Positions 48,993 to 59,900 of a stretch of 64,000 nt of DNA are shown piece after piece; position 1 is the stretch's first letter; each line of letters opens with the position of its first letter. Source of the DNA: Pohlia nutans (lineage: Eukaryota; Streptophyta; Bryopsida; Bryales; Mniaceae); NCBI GenBank assembly GCA_022496805.1, contig CM040090.1:15184001-15248000 (forward strand), in the 5' to 3' direction. A program made the translations under genes and the position numbers. Under the pieces are notes generated by a model. That model saw nothing but the letters and a program-made list of their open reading frames with translations. It did not search any database and was not told the origin of the DNA.

Positions 48993-50620
48993 CAGTGACT
49001 GCCAAAACTGAGTACGAACACAGCTTACTGAAATTTAACAAACAATGTAGGGAAATTGGATGCGTCAAAAATGAAACCATAAATTGCACAGGATTACCAT
49101 TGCAATCAGTCATACTTCCATGGGGATTGAGGTCTATTACACACATGTATGCATGTTAAAAAAAAAGTAAAGTGAAGTTCAGTCCAAAACTCAGTTTTGC
49201 TCACATTAGCTGGAACAAAGTTAAAAATTTGTCCACCTACCCTTAGCAACTATAACAGCTGCAATGCGCTTAAGCATGCTTTTATACAAGTTCTTACACT
49301 CACTGGGAGTAATTGAAGCCCAACAATCCTCAACACGCTCCCACAATTCTAACATTCCTTTGGGAGGTCTCTCATATTGGTTGAGTCGACGTTTTAAAGT
49401 TGCCCACAAATGTTCGATCGGATTCAAGTCTGGAGATTGCGCCGGCCACTTCAAAAGAGTGAATTCTTGCGAATTCAGCCAACAGCGCACACTCTTGGAT
49501 GTATGCTTTGGGTCATTATCCTGTTGAAAAATCAAATTGGCAGGATCTAGATTGTATGTATGCAGTGTATGAACCAGTTCTCGCTCTAAAATTTCTCTAT
49601 ACATGTACTGATCCATTCTTCCCTCAATCCTATACATCATACCAAGGCCACTCGGAGTCATGCAACCCCACATCATCACTCCCCCACCTCCAAAGTTGAC
49701 AGTTTGTTGCACCATTCCAGCACTTCTACTCTGTCCATCACGAAACCAACACCAACTGCGACCATCAGAGTAAAATCGGTTGATTTTTGTTTCATCAGAA
49801 AATACTACACAATCCCAATCATCATCAGTCCAATGGCAATGACGTCTAGCAAATTCTAATTGTCCTTTAATTTGAAGAAGTGTGAGCTTTGGTTTCTTTT
49901 GCTTCACTTCACATTTCAAACCTGCTTTTCGTAACATTCTCCTCACAGTACTATCACTCATACCAACATAAAGCTCCTCTCAAGTAATTTCCAACTTTGT
50001 GTGCAGTTTCTAAGCCACCTATAGTGATTTCTCTCACACAAGCCCTGCGATCAGCTGCACTGTACACCTATGGCCTGCCACCAAAACTGCGATTCACATC
50101 ACTCAACTCACTCAAATGTTGCTTACGAAATTGTGCAACCCAACTTTGGGATACTTGTAAGTCTCTAGCAACATTTCTAGTACTTTCACCCCTCCTCAAC
50201 TTTTCTAAAGTAGCTTCTTCTATCTGCTTTCTATCAACAACAGAGAGAGACCTTAATGAAACCATTTTGCTCAATTTGCATACATGATGTGCACTGAATA
50301 GGGACACAATTATAAATGTGAAGGCCAAGAACATGCCCATCCAAAAAAATAGACCCAGAAAACCACTTGTGCATGTCAAATTTGTAGCATTCACCGCGTA
50401 ATCCAAGTGTGAGCATAACTGAGTTTTAGAGCTAATTTACTTTGATCTATATCTTTCTCAAATCATTTTGCATTGCTGGACTTGTAATTTGGTAGCCACA
50501 TCATTTACTTGAATGTATACTTGTGCCGTCAACTGATTTGGCATTAAATGCAGTAAATTATAAAATATGAATGGCTAAAGGTAGACTAAGCTATTTCGTA
50601 CTCAGTTTTGACAGTCACTG
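48993..50620 (-). mobile_element. Tc1/mariner element, DD34E type
   Basis: 1628 bases flanked by TA (48991-48992 and 50621-50622). Terminal inverted repeats of about 27 bases begin CAGTGACTG(C/T)CAAAACTGAG. It carries one transposase gene on the minus strand (49221-50265), now broken. It lies within foldback copy 3. Confidence 0.93.
49221..50265 (-). pseudogene. Tc1-like DD34E transposase, inactivated
   Basis: It would cut and paste the surrounding element at TA sites. About 347 codons, normal for Tc1. The N-terminal part (50265 to 50071) is a helix-turn-helix with TRNVARDLQVSQSWV. The catalytic part holds Asp in VVFSDETK, Asp in FQQDNDPKHTS and Glu in DLNPIEHLW; 34 residues separate the last two, hence DD34E. 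Two lesions disrupt it: an in-frame TAG at 50068-50070 right after GGRP, and a frameshift near 49978-49984. Beyond the shift the frame stays open to the stop at 49221. The mutations are few, so the copy decayed recently. Confidence 0.92.
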
Positions 50621-51102
50621 TATATATATAGGGGAGAGGTGAGGGGAGGGAGAAGGAGTTGAAGAATGAATGAGAGAGACCCTCTCCTCTCTCCTATATA
50701 TATGAAGAGAGGGGAGGGATGGAGAGGGAGGGATGGAGAGGGATGGAGAGAGAGGGAGAGGAGAGAAGAGGATAAAAGAGGCTTAGGGTGCGCGGCCGCG
50801 CACCCTCAGCCGTCAGTAGTCTAAAAATAGAAAAAAAAACTTTTTTTTTTTTTTTTTTCTTCCGGCCGTTGAGGGTTCAGCCGCCGGCGGCTGAACCCTA
50901 ATTTTTTTTTAGGGTTCATGAGCCCTAAACAAGAAAGAAGACGAAAACCAAAAGAGAAAAAAAAAAAAAAATCTTTTTTTGGTTTTTTTTTCCTCCACCG
51001 CTGTTTAGATTCAGCCGCCGCTGGTTGAACCCTAATTTTTAAAATTTTAAAATTTCTATTTTTAGGGTTCATGAGCCCTAAGCAAAAAAGAAGACGAAAA
51101 CC

Positions 51103-51149
<47 letters not shown>

Positions 51150-51740
51150 GTTTTTTTTCCGCGGTGGGGGTGTAGGGTTTGCGGCTGCCACAAGAGGTAT
51201 GAAGAAAAAAATAGAAAAAGAAGAAGAAGACAAGAAGGAAGACAAGAAGGAAAAGAAAAAGAAGACAAGAAAGAAGACAAGATAAAAGAAACAAGATAAA
51301 GAAAAGATAAAAGAAAAGATAAAGATAAGAATAAAAAATAAATAAAAGAATTGTTTGTTTACAATGTAAGTGATTTGTAGAAAGACAAAATCGCCGTTTT
51401 TTAGAGAGCTTTTTACACAAATTTTTTAAGCACGATTTGCTCATGAAATGAACGCACTTGGCCAAGTGCATAAATAGCGAATTGCGTGTTCTATGCCTTT
51501 TGGGTAAAGCCCAAAAAAACTTTGAATCAACTTTGAATGTTATAAACTCACAAATGGTAAAGATCCAACGGTTGAAATTTAACATGGTGTTAGTGCAAGT
51601 AGTTGGGTTGAAGATCTTACGGTTGGAAGTACAAAAAAAGTTAAAACATATTGAAAAATACATCAACTTCCACAAGGTGCTCAAAAATCGCAGTTTTTGG
51701 TTTTGGAGGTCCCAAAACACCTTGGGCATTTAGGGGTTAA

Positions 51741-53588
51741 CTACATATAATAATAATTAGTAATTTGACTTTAAACTGTGCACTTGACCTACAAGTTCTA
51801 GTTTCATTTGTGTAGATGGTTTAGGGTTTAGGGTTTACATGTAAATTTAAATTTAATATTCTATTAAAGAATTTTTTTTTACCTTTACCATTCATTGTGG
51901 GGCCTTTGTGTCTGCTTAATAATGTTATATAGCAAATCAGAACCCACTTACTAGTAATACAGTACGTGAGAGTCAGCCTGGTGTCAATATTGGATTCCCA
52001 CGTCAGTTTTTAGGGCTGTCCACGTCACCCTAAATCAATCACAATATGACACGTGTCACTTAAAATACCAATTTTCTAAATTAATGTCGAAACAGACCAT
52101 GATGCAGGGTATCACAAAAAGAAGAAGAAATTGAAAATATTCAGTCTTCATGAAATAACAGTCTGTTCGAGGCCTGTCTATCATACCAACACGCTTGTAT
52201 GATGAATAATGTCCTTTAGACAATAAGTTTTACAAGGTGGACCCATGGTAGCATTAATGTCGAATGGGCTTTATCATATATTATATATCAATCATAGGAT
52301 ATCACAACAATTGGAGGCCCCCCTTCATCAGTGGCAGGGTACCGTCATTCTTTAGCCTGGTGTCAAAATTGAGTGTCCATGTCAGATTTTGAGAAGTCCA
52401 CATCATCCTAAACCAATCACAAAATGACATGTGTCACTTTTAGACAAAAATAAAACCAGTTTATGTTGAACTAATCATGTAGTAGGGTAAAATTTATCAA
52501 CATGGTTCACTTTGCTCTTATTATCAACTATTAACCAATGTTGGTTTGGTATCAAAAGGGTCTCCAAGAAAATCCATGCTCTGAGTACATTTAATCATCT
52601 CAAGGACCTCAAACAGGTATCTAAAATATGCTTTTATCTAGGAGTTTGCTGTAACTTGATGCCATATAATACCAACATTGTTCTTAACTCTTAAAGAACA
52701 TGTGTTTTCTTCATTCCACACCCAAAATATCTTTAAAACCCTAAATGCTCGAAGGGGTCTCCACCCAAATCTGCCTCATTTTGAACATTTTTGTTGATGA
52801 TATTTGAATGCTTTTCAAAACTTCTTTTCTACATTTCAACTGTAGGATCTTGTACTCTTAGGCCTTATAAACCATCCCTCAAAATTTCAATACATCTCAC
52901 CATATGATTGTCAAGATAACACCAAATGAAGTAGAGATTTTGAAATTTCACACCCTAAAAAATTTGGACAACCTTGCCTTGATGGACTCTCAAACCCAAC
53001 AAAAGAAGTTGAAATGATTTGCCATTTGTGACCATCCTCAAGATGAGATAGTTAACAAGATGCATGACTCAATTTGACAAGATGTTCAATTCATTAGCAT
53101 TTCTGCAAGACCTTGTAATGTGTAGAGGTATGAAATGGAGCAAGAGATTTTGGCTACATTAAATTATCCCTTCAACTCTCCTCTAATTGAATGAGCCCTC
53201 AACTTGTGGCATGCAATCCATGTGGGTTGGAGTCAACTTTCTTTGAGGTGCCACTAAATCTCATTGACTTATATTCTTTAGCAAGCCTACCTAAAGTGTT
53301 GAAACTGCCTTTCAACATTGAGGTGTTTCACTTTGGCAAATGACCCTAAGTAGAGTTCTGATCGGATGAACATAAATTCCAATTGGATTGAAAAAAAAAC
53401 TTGTTTATCTATGACATAGTATTTTTGTGTTGAAAAAATCTATTGTTTTTGGGCCTGGGTAACATGGGAAAATGTGCAGCGACTACAAAATGGTCTCTTT
53501 GGAGCTTAGGGGTCAAAAAACCCCATTTGGTAAAAAAAAAGTAGAAGCTATGAGCAAGATTCTCCCAAAACACTATAAGCATTGTCCT
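51741..53588. other. Gene-free DNA with one direct repeat
   Basis: No gene seen. A block of about 95 bases ('agcctggtgtcaa', 'cacatca/cacgtca', 'ccaatcaca', 'gacacgtgtcact') occurs at 51975-52070 and again at 52355-52440. A short interstitial TTTAGGG pair lies at 51820-51836. At 53503-53516 'cttaggggtcaa' may be a decayed right end of a TTAA element. Confidence 0.55.
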
Positions 53589-53707
53589 TTAACCCCTAAA
53601 CGTCCTCACCCCTACTCAAATTTGGAGAATTTCAAAGATGTCTTATAAAATATAATTAAGAGGAATATTTTGAACTTGATATATAAATATAAGTTCTACA
53701 TTATGAG
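53589..53707 (+). mobile_element. TTAA-MITE family A, left-end fragment (copy 8)
   Basis: TTAA-CCCCTAAACGTCC followed by about 100 bases of family A, then unrelated DNA after 'acattatgag'. Confidence 0.7.
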
Positions 53708-54159
53708 AACTGTTATGCAAGTGTGAGTGCAAGGGCCCCTCAAAATAATTTCAGCGAGTTAGTCTAAATGCTGGGATAATTTAGACTAACTTACAAGAGC
53801 ATGATGAATCTCATGGTTTGCAGTGACTGGCAGAAGCGGAAAACCAAGTCATAGGGCACAATTTTAAATTGTTCCAAGGACAGGACGTGATGAAATACTG
53901 TACGGTTTGGTTTATGAACGTGAATTTGAATGCGTTCTACCATATTGCAATAGTTGTTGACTGACCCCTGTGTCAGACATCACTGTGCTGCCCTGCAGTC
54001 CTTTGACTGTGGGCCTGCATCATATCATGTCATTATTTGCCTTCAGCTTTGCACTCTTCTGTGTTTTGGAGATTCCCCTTTTATGCCAGTACGCCACTAA
54101 CTTATGTGAGTGAGAGACTTCACTGTTTCTACAGAATAAGGTAAGGGGTACAGTTGCCA

Positions 54160-54490
54160 TCAACCCCTAAACGTACCAGCCCTTTGAACAGAAGTTGATG
54201 GTAGCCTTAAAAAATAGATATTAGCATGGTTCAAATGTGCATGAGGTGTACATGAGAGGACCATTGCAAGTATAAAATTTACTTAACAAATTTGACATAC
54301 TTGAGGTTGGAGGCATTTCCAATATTATCATCAACTTCTCATCACAAGAAATTTACTGTAATTGGTAGAGAATTTAATAAGCTTTCAAAGGTGACTTTGA
54401 TGAAAATCATCCGAGGTTGTGTGAGAAAGTTACAAGGCTTCGAATCTGTTCGTGATTCAATTTTTGGACACTAGAACGTTTAGGGGTTAA
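54160..54490 (+). mobile_element. TTAA-MITE family B, copy 4
   Basis: 331 bases; left end TCAA-CCCCTAAACGTACC, right end AGAACGTTTAGGGG-TTAA. Confidence 0.85.
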
Positions 54491-54543
54491 GCATTTCAAC
54501 CTATATGGAGCGATGATTTTCAACCTACATGGAGCGTTGATTT

Positions 54544-54779
54544 TCAACCCTTGAACGGTCCGAAAGCCCTTTGTTACCGTATAGTATATTCCGTGTTTGA
54601 TGGTATTTGATCAAAATACCAATGACCAAACACTTTTCAATACAAAGAAAAATTGATAATCGTGATAATATAATTATATTAAACAATATATCACAATTCG
54701 TATAGTAAACCACAATGGAGCAATTATAAAGCTAAATATAGGTTGTAGAGAGGGACCCAAAGGGTTTTTTGAGGGTTAA
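54544..54779 (+). mobile_element. TTAA-MITE family F
   Basis: 236 bases, TCAA-CCCTTGAACGGTCC to GGTTTTTTGAGGG-TTAA. The interior contains an inverted 'gtatagtatattcc' / 'aattcgtatagta' region. Distinct from A-E. Confidence 0.6.
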
Positions 54780-55684
54780 TGATAAAAAATTGCGGCACAT
54801 AAAACTTTGGGTTTAATAATCAAGCTCAATTTTTAATTATTTTTTCACAATGTATGATTTTGCTATAAATTTTCAAACTTAAAATGCATAGACCACTATA
54901 ATTGATGTTAGAAGGTGTTCCAATAACTATCTTTCATTTCTAATCCAATTAGATTGCTAACTTAGTATCCATAACTAATGCTTGTGATAATTATATTGGA
55001 AACTCCTGCACTTGAAAGAGGTGCTTTTATAGGTAACCACAATTAGTACCTAACAGTTTCTGGTGCTTTTATCTTACATGCATTCCTTTCATTAGTGTGA
55101 ATGTTTTGATATGATAGTTTTCGTGCCCATCTTAAGAATCAATATGTACTCATTATGCAAGATTTTGAAGTGTTGCATTTTAGTTGGTGGTACAATTAGG
55201 AGTAGTTAAAATATATTCTCACTTAGTATTAGGAGTAATATTTGTGAACGTGGTAAGAATGAACTTAGGCACTCTTTTGGACTACATATATTCACTGTGT
55301 AAAGATCATGCGTGATGCCAAGTGTGAACATACCATCTTTGGCCACCAACTTCAAAGTTGTGAAGATTGAGGTGACAATTTTTTACAGGTACAAGCACTA
55401 TTTTCATTTGTGTTGAAAAAATAAAAACAATCTGAAAAATTCCAAGCCTTGGAAAGCTCAAAAAGAGAGGACCTGTTCTGCAGACACAACTTGGGTTCTT
55501 CCTAATTTTCTGAACTAAAGAGCGGCCGGCGAAGGATTTGCCAATCAAGGGCATTCCATTTGTCAGTCATTCAAAACTCGAAAAGAATGTTCCAGTGACA
55601 ATGTACACAGGCGGTAGATTTCACATTTGCCAAGCCAGGGGGTAAAGTCAATAATGAAAGGTGGGGGTTAATAAACGCGGTCCC
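54780..55684. other. Gene-free spacer before the ORP promoter
   Basis: No gene or repeat recognised. Confidence 0.5.
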
Positions 55685-55686
55685 CG

Positions 55687-55848
55687 AAACTGTACAGAAA
55701 AAGAACCTTTTCACACCGAAGTCGTTCACGTCCGTTAGATTGAGCGGGCTGAAATCGTGGCCGTCACCAAAACTGTACAGGAAAAGAGCCTTTTCACACC
55801 GAAGTCGTTCACGTTCGTTAGATTCAGCGGGCTGAAATCGTGGCCGTC
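55687..55848 (+). repeat. 83-bp tandem duplication upstream of the ORP gene
   Basis: 'aaactgtacaggaaaagagc' and 'ttttcacaccgaagtcgttc' to 'gctgaaatcgtggccgtca' occur twice at a spacing of 83 bases (starts 55687 and 55770) with a handful of differences. It lies about 1.1 kb upstream of the ORP start codon. Confidence 0.88.
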
Positions 55849-56904
55849 AAGATGTAAAGAAGGGGAGAAAGAGGACCGCAGTGCGCTTGTTTCGAGAGAG
55901 ACGATCGGTGATGCATCAGTCGGATCGGTCCTCGGCCATTCCATGGGAGCTTCGGTGTCAGAAGGGCGAATTGCGCTTCTGGAGAGCCCGATCTTGCTTC
56001 TTTCCGCTCCGTATCGAACCTGGTATGGTGCATTTTGGAGTCCAGGGCCACTTCTTTGCGTTTCTGGCAAGGTATGGAGCTCGGTTGAATTTTTAGCGGT
56101 GCATTTTAGCGGACGGTCTGTTTAGTAACGATGGAATTGGAGGAATTTAAATTTTCGTTTGAATGTTTTGAAATTAGCGTGTGTTAAGCTCGTTGTGCCG
56201 ATCTTAAAAGATTGTAATTAGGTGCCTGGCTCTGGTTTTTGGCAGGTAATAAGTGCGGATCGTGTTTGGATTCTGGTACGAGAGCACATTACGCTGGAGC
56301 AGACTGAGGGAGGAGAGGAGGTGCAATTGTGTGATCGTTGTACAGGGGAAATGTGTTGATGGATTTTTGGTGAATTCTGGTTATCTTATTGGCGACTTAG
56401 GAATTTCCAAAGAATTTAGGCGAGGTGGAAGGGATGAAGTTAGAATTTTCGGTATTTGATTGATCGACACAATTTTGTAGACTAAGCAAAGTTATTGTTA
56501 GGAGATTTGAAGTACAGGTGCAGTTTGCATTGGAGAGAAGGCAGCGGTTGTTGGAACTTATTTCGACGATAAGTAATTTGAGATTTTAAGAAAGGAGGAG
56601 AGTAGATGTTAGTTGCACATATTGCTCCAGGTTTTGCTGCTTTGTTTCGACAAACCTCGGGGGTTTCCGTCTTCGGTTCTTTGGAATTTTCGACGAAATT
56701 TCGGAGGAAACTCTACTGCATTGCTGAGGTGATCGTTGAAACCCTTGGTCGTGAATCGAGATGCTGGAAGTGGTTTTCGCTTAAATTTGTAGCGTTTTGT
56801 AGGTAGTTTCGAGTCCGTGTGACGTATCTTTCGTTCTGAACCTTCATTGTTTTGACGCCTTCTCAGCAAGCTCTTGTGGATCTAGTTGACACTTCCATTT
56901 TTCA
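55849..56904 (+). promoter_or_regulatory. ORP upstream region / probable 5' leader
   Basis: Less AT-rich than the repeats to the left and without transposon ends; it probably holds promoter and 5' UTR, possibly with a leader intron (donor-like 'aaggta' at 56070). Open frames here lack family resemblance. Confidence 0.4.
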
Positions 56905-59900
56905 ATGGAAGCGATGGCCGTTCACCAGCAGCGTCAACGTCGTCGTCGCTCTTCAGCCTCGAAGGAGATGACGCACGGCAACAGGTGCGATTAGAATGTT
57001 TTTCTATATGAAATTTTCATAAAATTTGAATTCTTCCTGGTGGCATTATTGTTTCCAGAATGTTCAAGGCATTAACTGTATGTTTTGACTTAGGGAAGGA
57101 ATCTGAAGGTGACCTTGTTGTTAATGTTTTCTTTTCACGATTGTGCGTTCGTTGATTTTCTGGTTGTCTTCAGGAAAATTTACGATCCACGAAGGTGGCA
57201 CAAGCGGACAAATAATGGTTTGGATATAGGTGGACGGCCTCCTGCAGGTTGGGTACTTATTTGGGCTGGAAGGTTTAAACGTTGGCGGCGGCGTTGGTTT
57301 GTTGCAAATCCTCCTGGGTTGCTGCTCCACTATAAGAATTCAGATCAAATTGGTCGTCATGGATGTATCAGTCTCCTTGTACGTTTGGTCCTTCCCTCTA
57401 GCACATACTGTATTGTCTGTGAAATTGATGACTTTAATATTTTGTGACGGTTATGATGAACTCATCCTGTTTCAAAATCCTGTTTCAAAATAAGAGTCCA
57501 ATTTTTTGGCATTTTTCAACTTAATGTTATTTTTGCCAAAAAGAGTTGTCTCAGTACTCAAAAATCGGTCTATTTTTAATAACAGCATGTAGTTTTTGTG
57601 TCACTCTCATTATCTGCCCCGTTTGAAGTGGATAGTGCTCACGTTTGAAGTATAGAACATAGGACAAAAACTAGGAAAAAATGCCAAAAAAGTGGACTCC
57701 TATTTCGAAACGGAGGGAGTAATTAGTTTGGGTGAAGCTCGATGCTCTCCAAACCACCACTGACTTGTTTATTTTTCGGTCGACATAAACAGGGGGCCAC
57801 GGTGGTTCCTGCTACAGGCAAGGAGCGACAGTTCAAGATTATGAAGGGCTCTATGGTGTATTATCTGCGTACAATTAGCCGAGATTATCGGCAGCCTTGG
57901 TTGGATGCTATCCACGAATCAATTCAGCTGTATCACAACTCTGTGCAGAGGGCAGTTGGTGGAGTTGATTTCGGGACTGCGATTCTACCTCAGCCATCTT
58001 TACCTTCGGTATAATCAATAACTGAGATGATATTCTACCATTATAGACATGCATTCTTTTGACAGTAGTATATAAAGTATGGTATCTAGCTTTCATTTCC
58101 AGCTGAAGACGATCATCGAACTTGGTGGATTATGAGTGACTTCTGTAATATTCAAGTGATCAGCGCCTTGCGTAACTCAGGTGCATTCTGTTGAAGTGAA
58201 AAGAATAGGGTATAACTTTTCTGTATTATCTGTTGGTATAAACTAAGTTTCATCTAATCGATTGAATCGACCCTTTTCCCTTGAAGTCTAACTTTCCAGC
58301 ATTTATGCAGCTTAAGAGAGAGGATTGGGAGGCTCAAGAAAGGGATCTTAAGAGAAGAGTCAGGGAGCGTCAGAGGGACCTGGAGCCTACACGGCACGGT
58401 ACTACCGGGTCTCTACTAACTCCTTCCTTTTTGGTGCAATGGATAAAATATATGACTTTTCCGGAGTCATCAATTTAATAAACACTGAATTTACTATTTT
58501 GGAGATAATTACTGGATGCTATTAATGAATTCACATATGGTTTAATGGGTGTCATGGATGGAGCCATCTCTTATTGCATCCTTGATTAGATGGAGTCAAG
58601 AGAAACTGATTCTCCTTCTCTTGATTGTGCAGCTTTTCTTGATCAGCTGCAGACATTACAACAATCTTTATCGACAATTTCAGGCGTACTTGGGTTTGCT
58701 GAACATCCGGAGGTGCCTCCAAAGCCTACAACGATAAGTGGGCTTCCTACTATGCCTAGTCTACCAGAAACAAACTGGAGAACAAACTACCAAAATGGAT
58801 TGTTTATGGCGGAGAATGAAATTTTCGAGCCGGATGATATTCAACTGCAGAATGTTACTCCAGCAGCAGGAGATGACAAAATATCCTCTCCTGAGATGGG
58901 AGCAGCAAGCCCCTATCGGAACATTTCTCGACCTATGTCACCTCGAATGTTTCGGTTACCAGAGAGTGATTTTCAAAGCATAAATGGTTCTTGTTCTCTT
59001 GTCAAGTGGAAAAGTGATTTGGAACCTTTGACGCCTAACGAGTTGACCACGGATTTAAATGTTATCAGGTGGTTATCTTTCTCACTCATAAGGGTTCTGA
59101 ATCTGAGACATTGTTCATCTTTAAGTTTTTGAGCTGTTTTTTTTTTTTTTTTCCTATTTTAGAAGTTCATCGAAAATGCTTGAGCAAGAATTTGCGAAGT
59201 CCAATGAGGAATAATAGATTAAGATAGTCTATTTTGAAAAATTTGTACTGTAGTTGACAGTTAAGTCTATACAGTGTAGTAGACGAATTGCACTATATTT
59301 TCATAATTTCAGTGTGGTTTATTCAGGTACACAAAGTACCAAGTTAAAATACCAAAGCTGCTGGTTGATTACGTTGACGACCAAATAGAGAAATAGTTGT
59401 AGACAACTTTATTACCGTTTTTTTTTTAATGCTTTGTCCCTCAGAATTGTCTGAAGGCTGGGGCAAATTCTTTCCGTCTATTAACATTCGGTTATGTACT
59501 TCTGTTCAGGTCTCAGAAGTCGGCGCCCACCTTCAATTCACCAGGTGAAAAGAAATTTAGAAGGGATAGGCGGAGGAGTTCATCTCTCTCGGTAGATGAG
59601 CGTCTTGAGGATGATCCTGAAGAAATGAGCTGCATCGGAGCTGAGTGTTTCCCAGGAAGAAAACGTAGTGTTCATGGGAATGCTTCAGATACTGATTCAG
59701 GGTCTAAGAAACACCCTAATAAGTTCAGTAGTCCCTTACATCAAAGGAAGAGGAATGGGGATTCCGCTTACATCACTACTCCAACTTCCAGCCAGGAACT
59801 TGATTCAAGCTTAATGATGAAATTAGAGAAAGATTTTTCCCTACATAAAAAGGAAACGGAAGGGTCATCGCATGGATCAGCTTCTAGAACAGGTGGGGCC

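Larger units (their letters stand above)
48331..51499. mobile_element. Foldback element with long inverted arms (copy 3), split by Tc1
   Basis: Left arm from 'actataacacacaatttac' through 'cgcacttggctatataatc' and 'ttacattgtaaacaaataat'; right arm mirrors it and ends 'gcataaatagcgaattgcg'. Pyrimidine tracts, A/T runs of 20-45 bases and 'ggtgcgcg..cgcgcaccc' motifs lie in both arms. Long open frames here (e.g. 50821-51729 minus, 48425-48898 plus) encode poly-Phe/Lys low complexity and are not genes. Removing the Tc1 element leaves about 1.54 kb. No clear target duplication. Confidence 0.75.
47622..51740 (+). mobile_element. Long TTAA element hosting nested insertions
   Basis: TTAA-CCCCTAAAGGCCC at 47622 pairs with GGGCATTTAGGGG-TTAA ending at 51740. 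The paired ends match at 16 of 17 positions. The interior contains foldback copy 3, which itself contains the Tc1 element. Without them about 950 bases remain. The pairing of two such distant ends is an inference. Confidence 0.55.

Noticed and set aside
50821..51729. 302-codon open frame on the minus strand
   Set aside because: It is poly-Phe/Leu/Lys low complexity created by A/T runs and pyrimidine tracts of the foldback arm, with no family resemblance.
51820..51836. TTTAGGG telomere-type repeat
   Set aside because: Only about two units; common by chance and near many TTTAGGGG MITE ends, so not telomeric.
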